A stretch of 35,904 bases of DNA from Planctomycetaceae bacterium (GTDB lineage: Bacteria > Planctomycetota > Planctomycetia > Pirellulales > PALSA-1355). The notes under the pieces were generated by a model. That model was not told the DNA's origin, made no database searches, and worked only from the letters and a program-made list of their open reading frames with translations. A program made the position numbers and the translations under genes. Of this stretch, positions 35,727-35,904 are shown piece after piece. Position 1 is the stretch's first letter; the number at the start of each line of letters is the position of its first letter. The stretch spans positions 1 through 35,904 of the forward strand of contig PLYM01000141.1 in NCBI GenBank assembly GCA_003153375.1, read 5' to 3'.

Positions 35727-35904
35727 GAAAAATGGGACGGCCCGACCCCTTTCATTCACCCTACTTCGAAGTGGCGGGTGCAATCGTCTTGGGCGGTTGC
35801 GCTGTTGATGATCCGGCGTCTGGAGTAGCCGTCGCTTTCATGGTCAGGTGCTTGCCCGACGCCTCGCTGTCGTAGGTGGCGGCAATCGTTCATACCCTGG
35901 GGAG

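Overview
The window reads as a chromosomal segment of a planctomycete, most likely from the Pirellulales/Planctomycetia side of the phylum. The evidence is the gene content: two copies of the pair 'planctomycete cytochrome c PSCyt1-DUF1549-DUF1553 protein + twin-arginine DUF1501 protein', an LEPR-XLL-type N-terminal signature (EPLEERRLL) on a large surface protein, a secreted DUF3500 protein, a Tat-exported Gfo/Idh/MocA oxidoreductase, a DUF1559-like pseudopilin and uniformly GC-rich coding DNA. Taxonomy is inference; there is no rRNA or tRNA in the window. I see no insertion sequence, integrase, phage gene or CRISPR array.

Layout. 1-764: tail of an unknown gene and a 3-methyladenine DNA glycosylase (+). 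767-8330 (-): dgoK-like sugar-acid kinase, then a tightly spaced cytochrome/DUF1501/pectate-lyase-like group that looks like a carbohydrate-degradation locus. 8514-10188 (+): pseudopilin, glycine-rich membrane protein, a 71-aa membrane peptide. 10461-12845 (+): an 814-residue frame (794 aa from the chosen start) containing LEPR-XLL, dockerin and a PhoPQ-activated-type hydrolase, followed by a terminator/attenuator-like structure and a 54-aa gene (13212-13376). 13489-14553 (-): DUF3500 protein. 14675-17067 (-): threonine synthase, multi-zinc-ribbon protein and LRR lipoprotein in one compact operon. 17232-22323 (+): TetR repressor, RND adaptor and RND pump with overlapping stop/start codons, behind a clear promoter/operator. 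22395-26242 (+): secreted beta-propeller, Tat-exported oxidoreductase, and a C-terminally membrane-anchored DUF155/RMD1-like protein. 26250-28948 (-): two overlapping amidohydrolase paralogues, one of which has lost its metal ligands. 29113-33770 (-): second cytochrome/DUF1501 pair. 34224-35726 (+): small secreted protein of unknown function and a secreted double-VOC protein.

How genes work together. The best supported units are the TetR-MFP-RND efflux operon, the two PSCyt/DUF1501 pairs (presumed periplasmic partners), the amidohydrolase pair (ATGA overlap) and the thrC-zinc ribbon-LRR operon. The most unusual points are the degenerate amidohydrolase partner, the threonine synthase without its usual N-terminal Cys-rich ribbon sitting beside a separate zinc-ribbon gene, the LEPR-XLL/dockerin/PqaA fusion, and the mutually exclusive stem-loops at 12991-13062.
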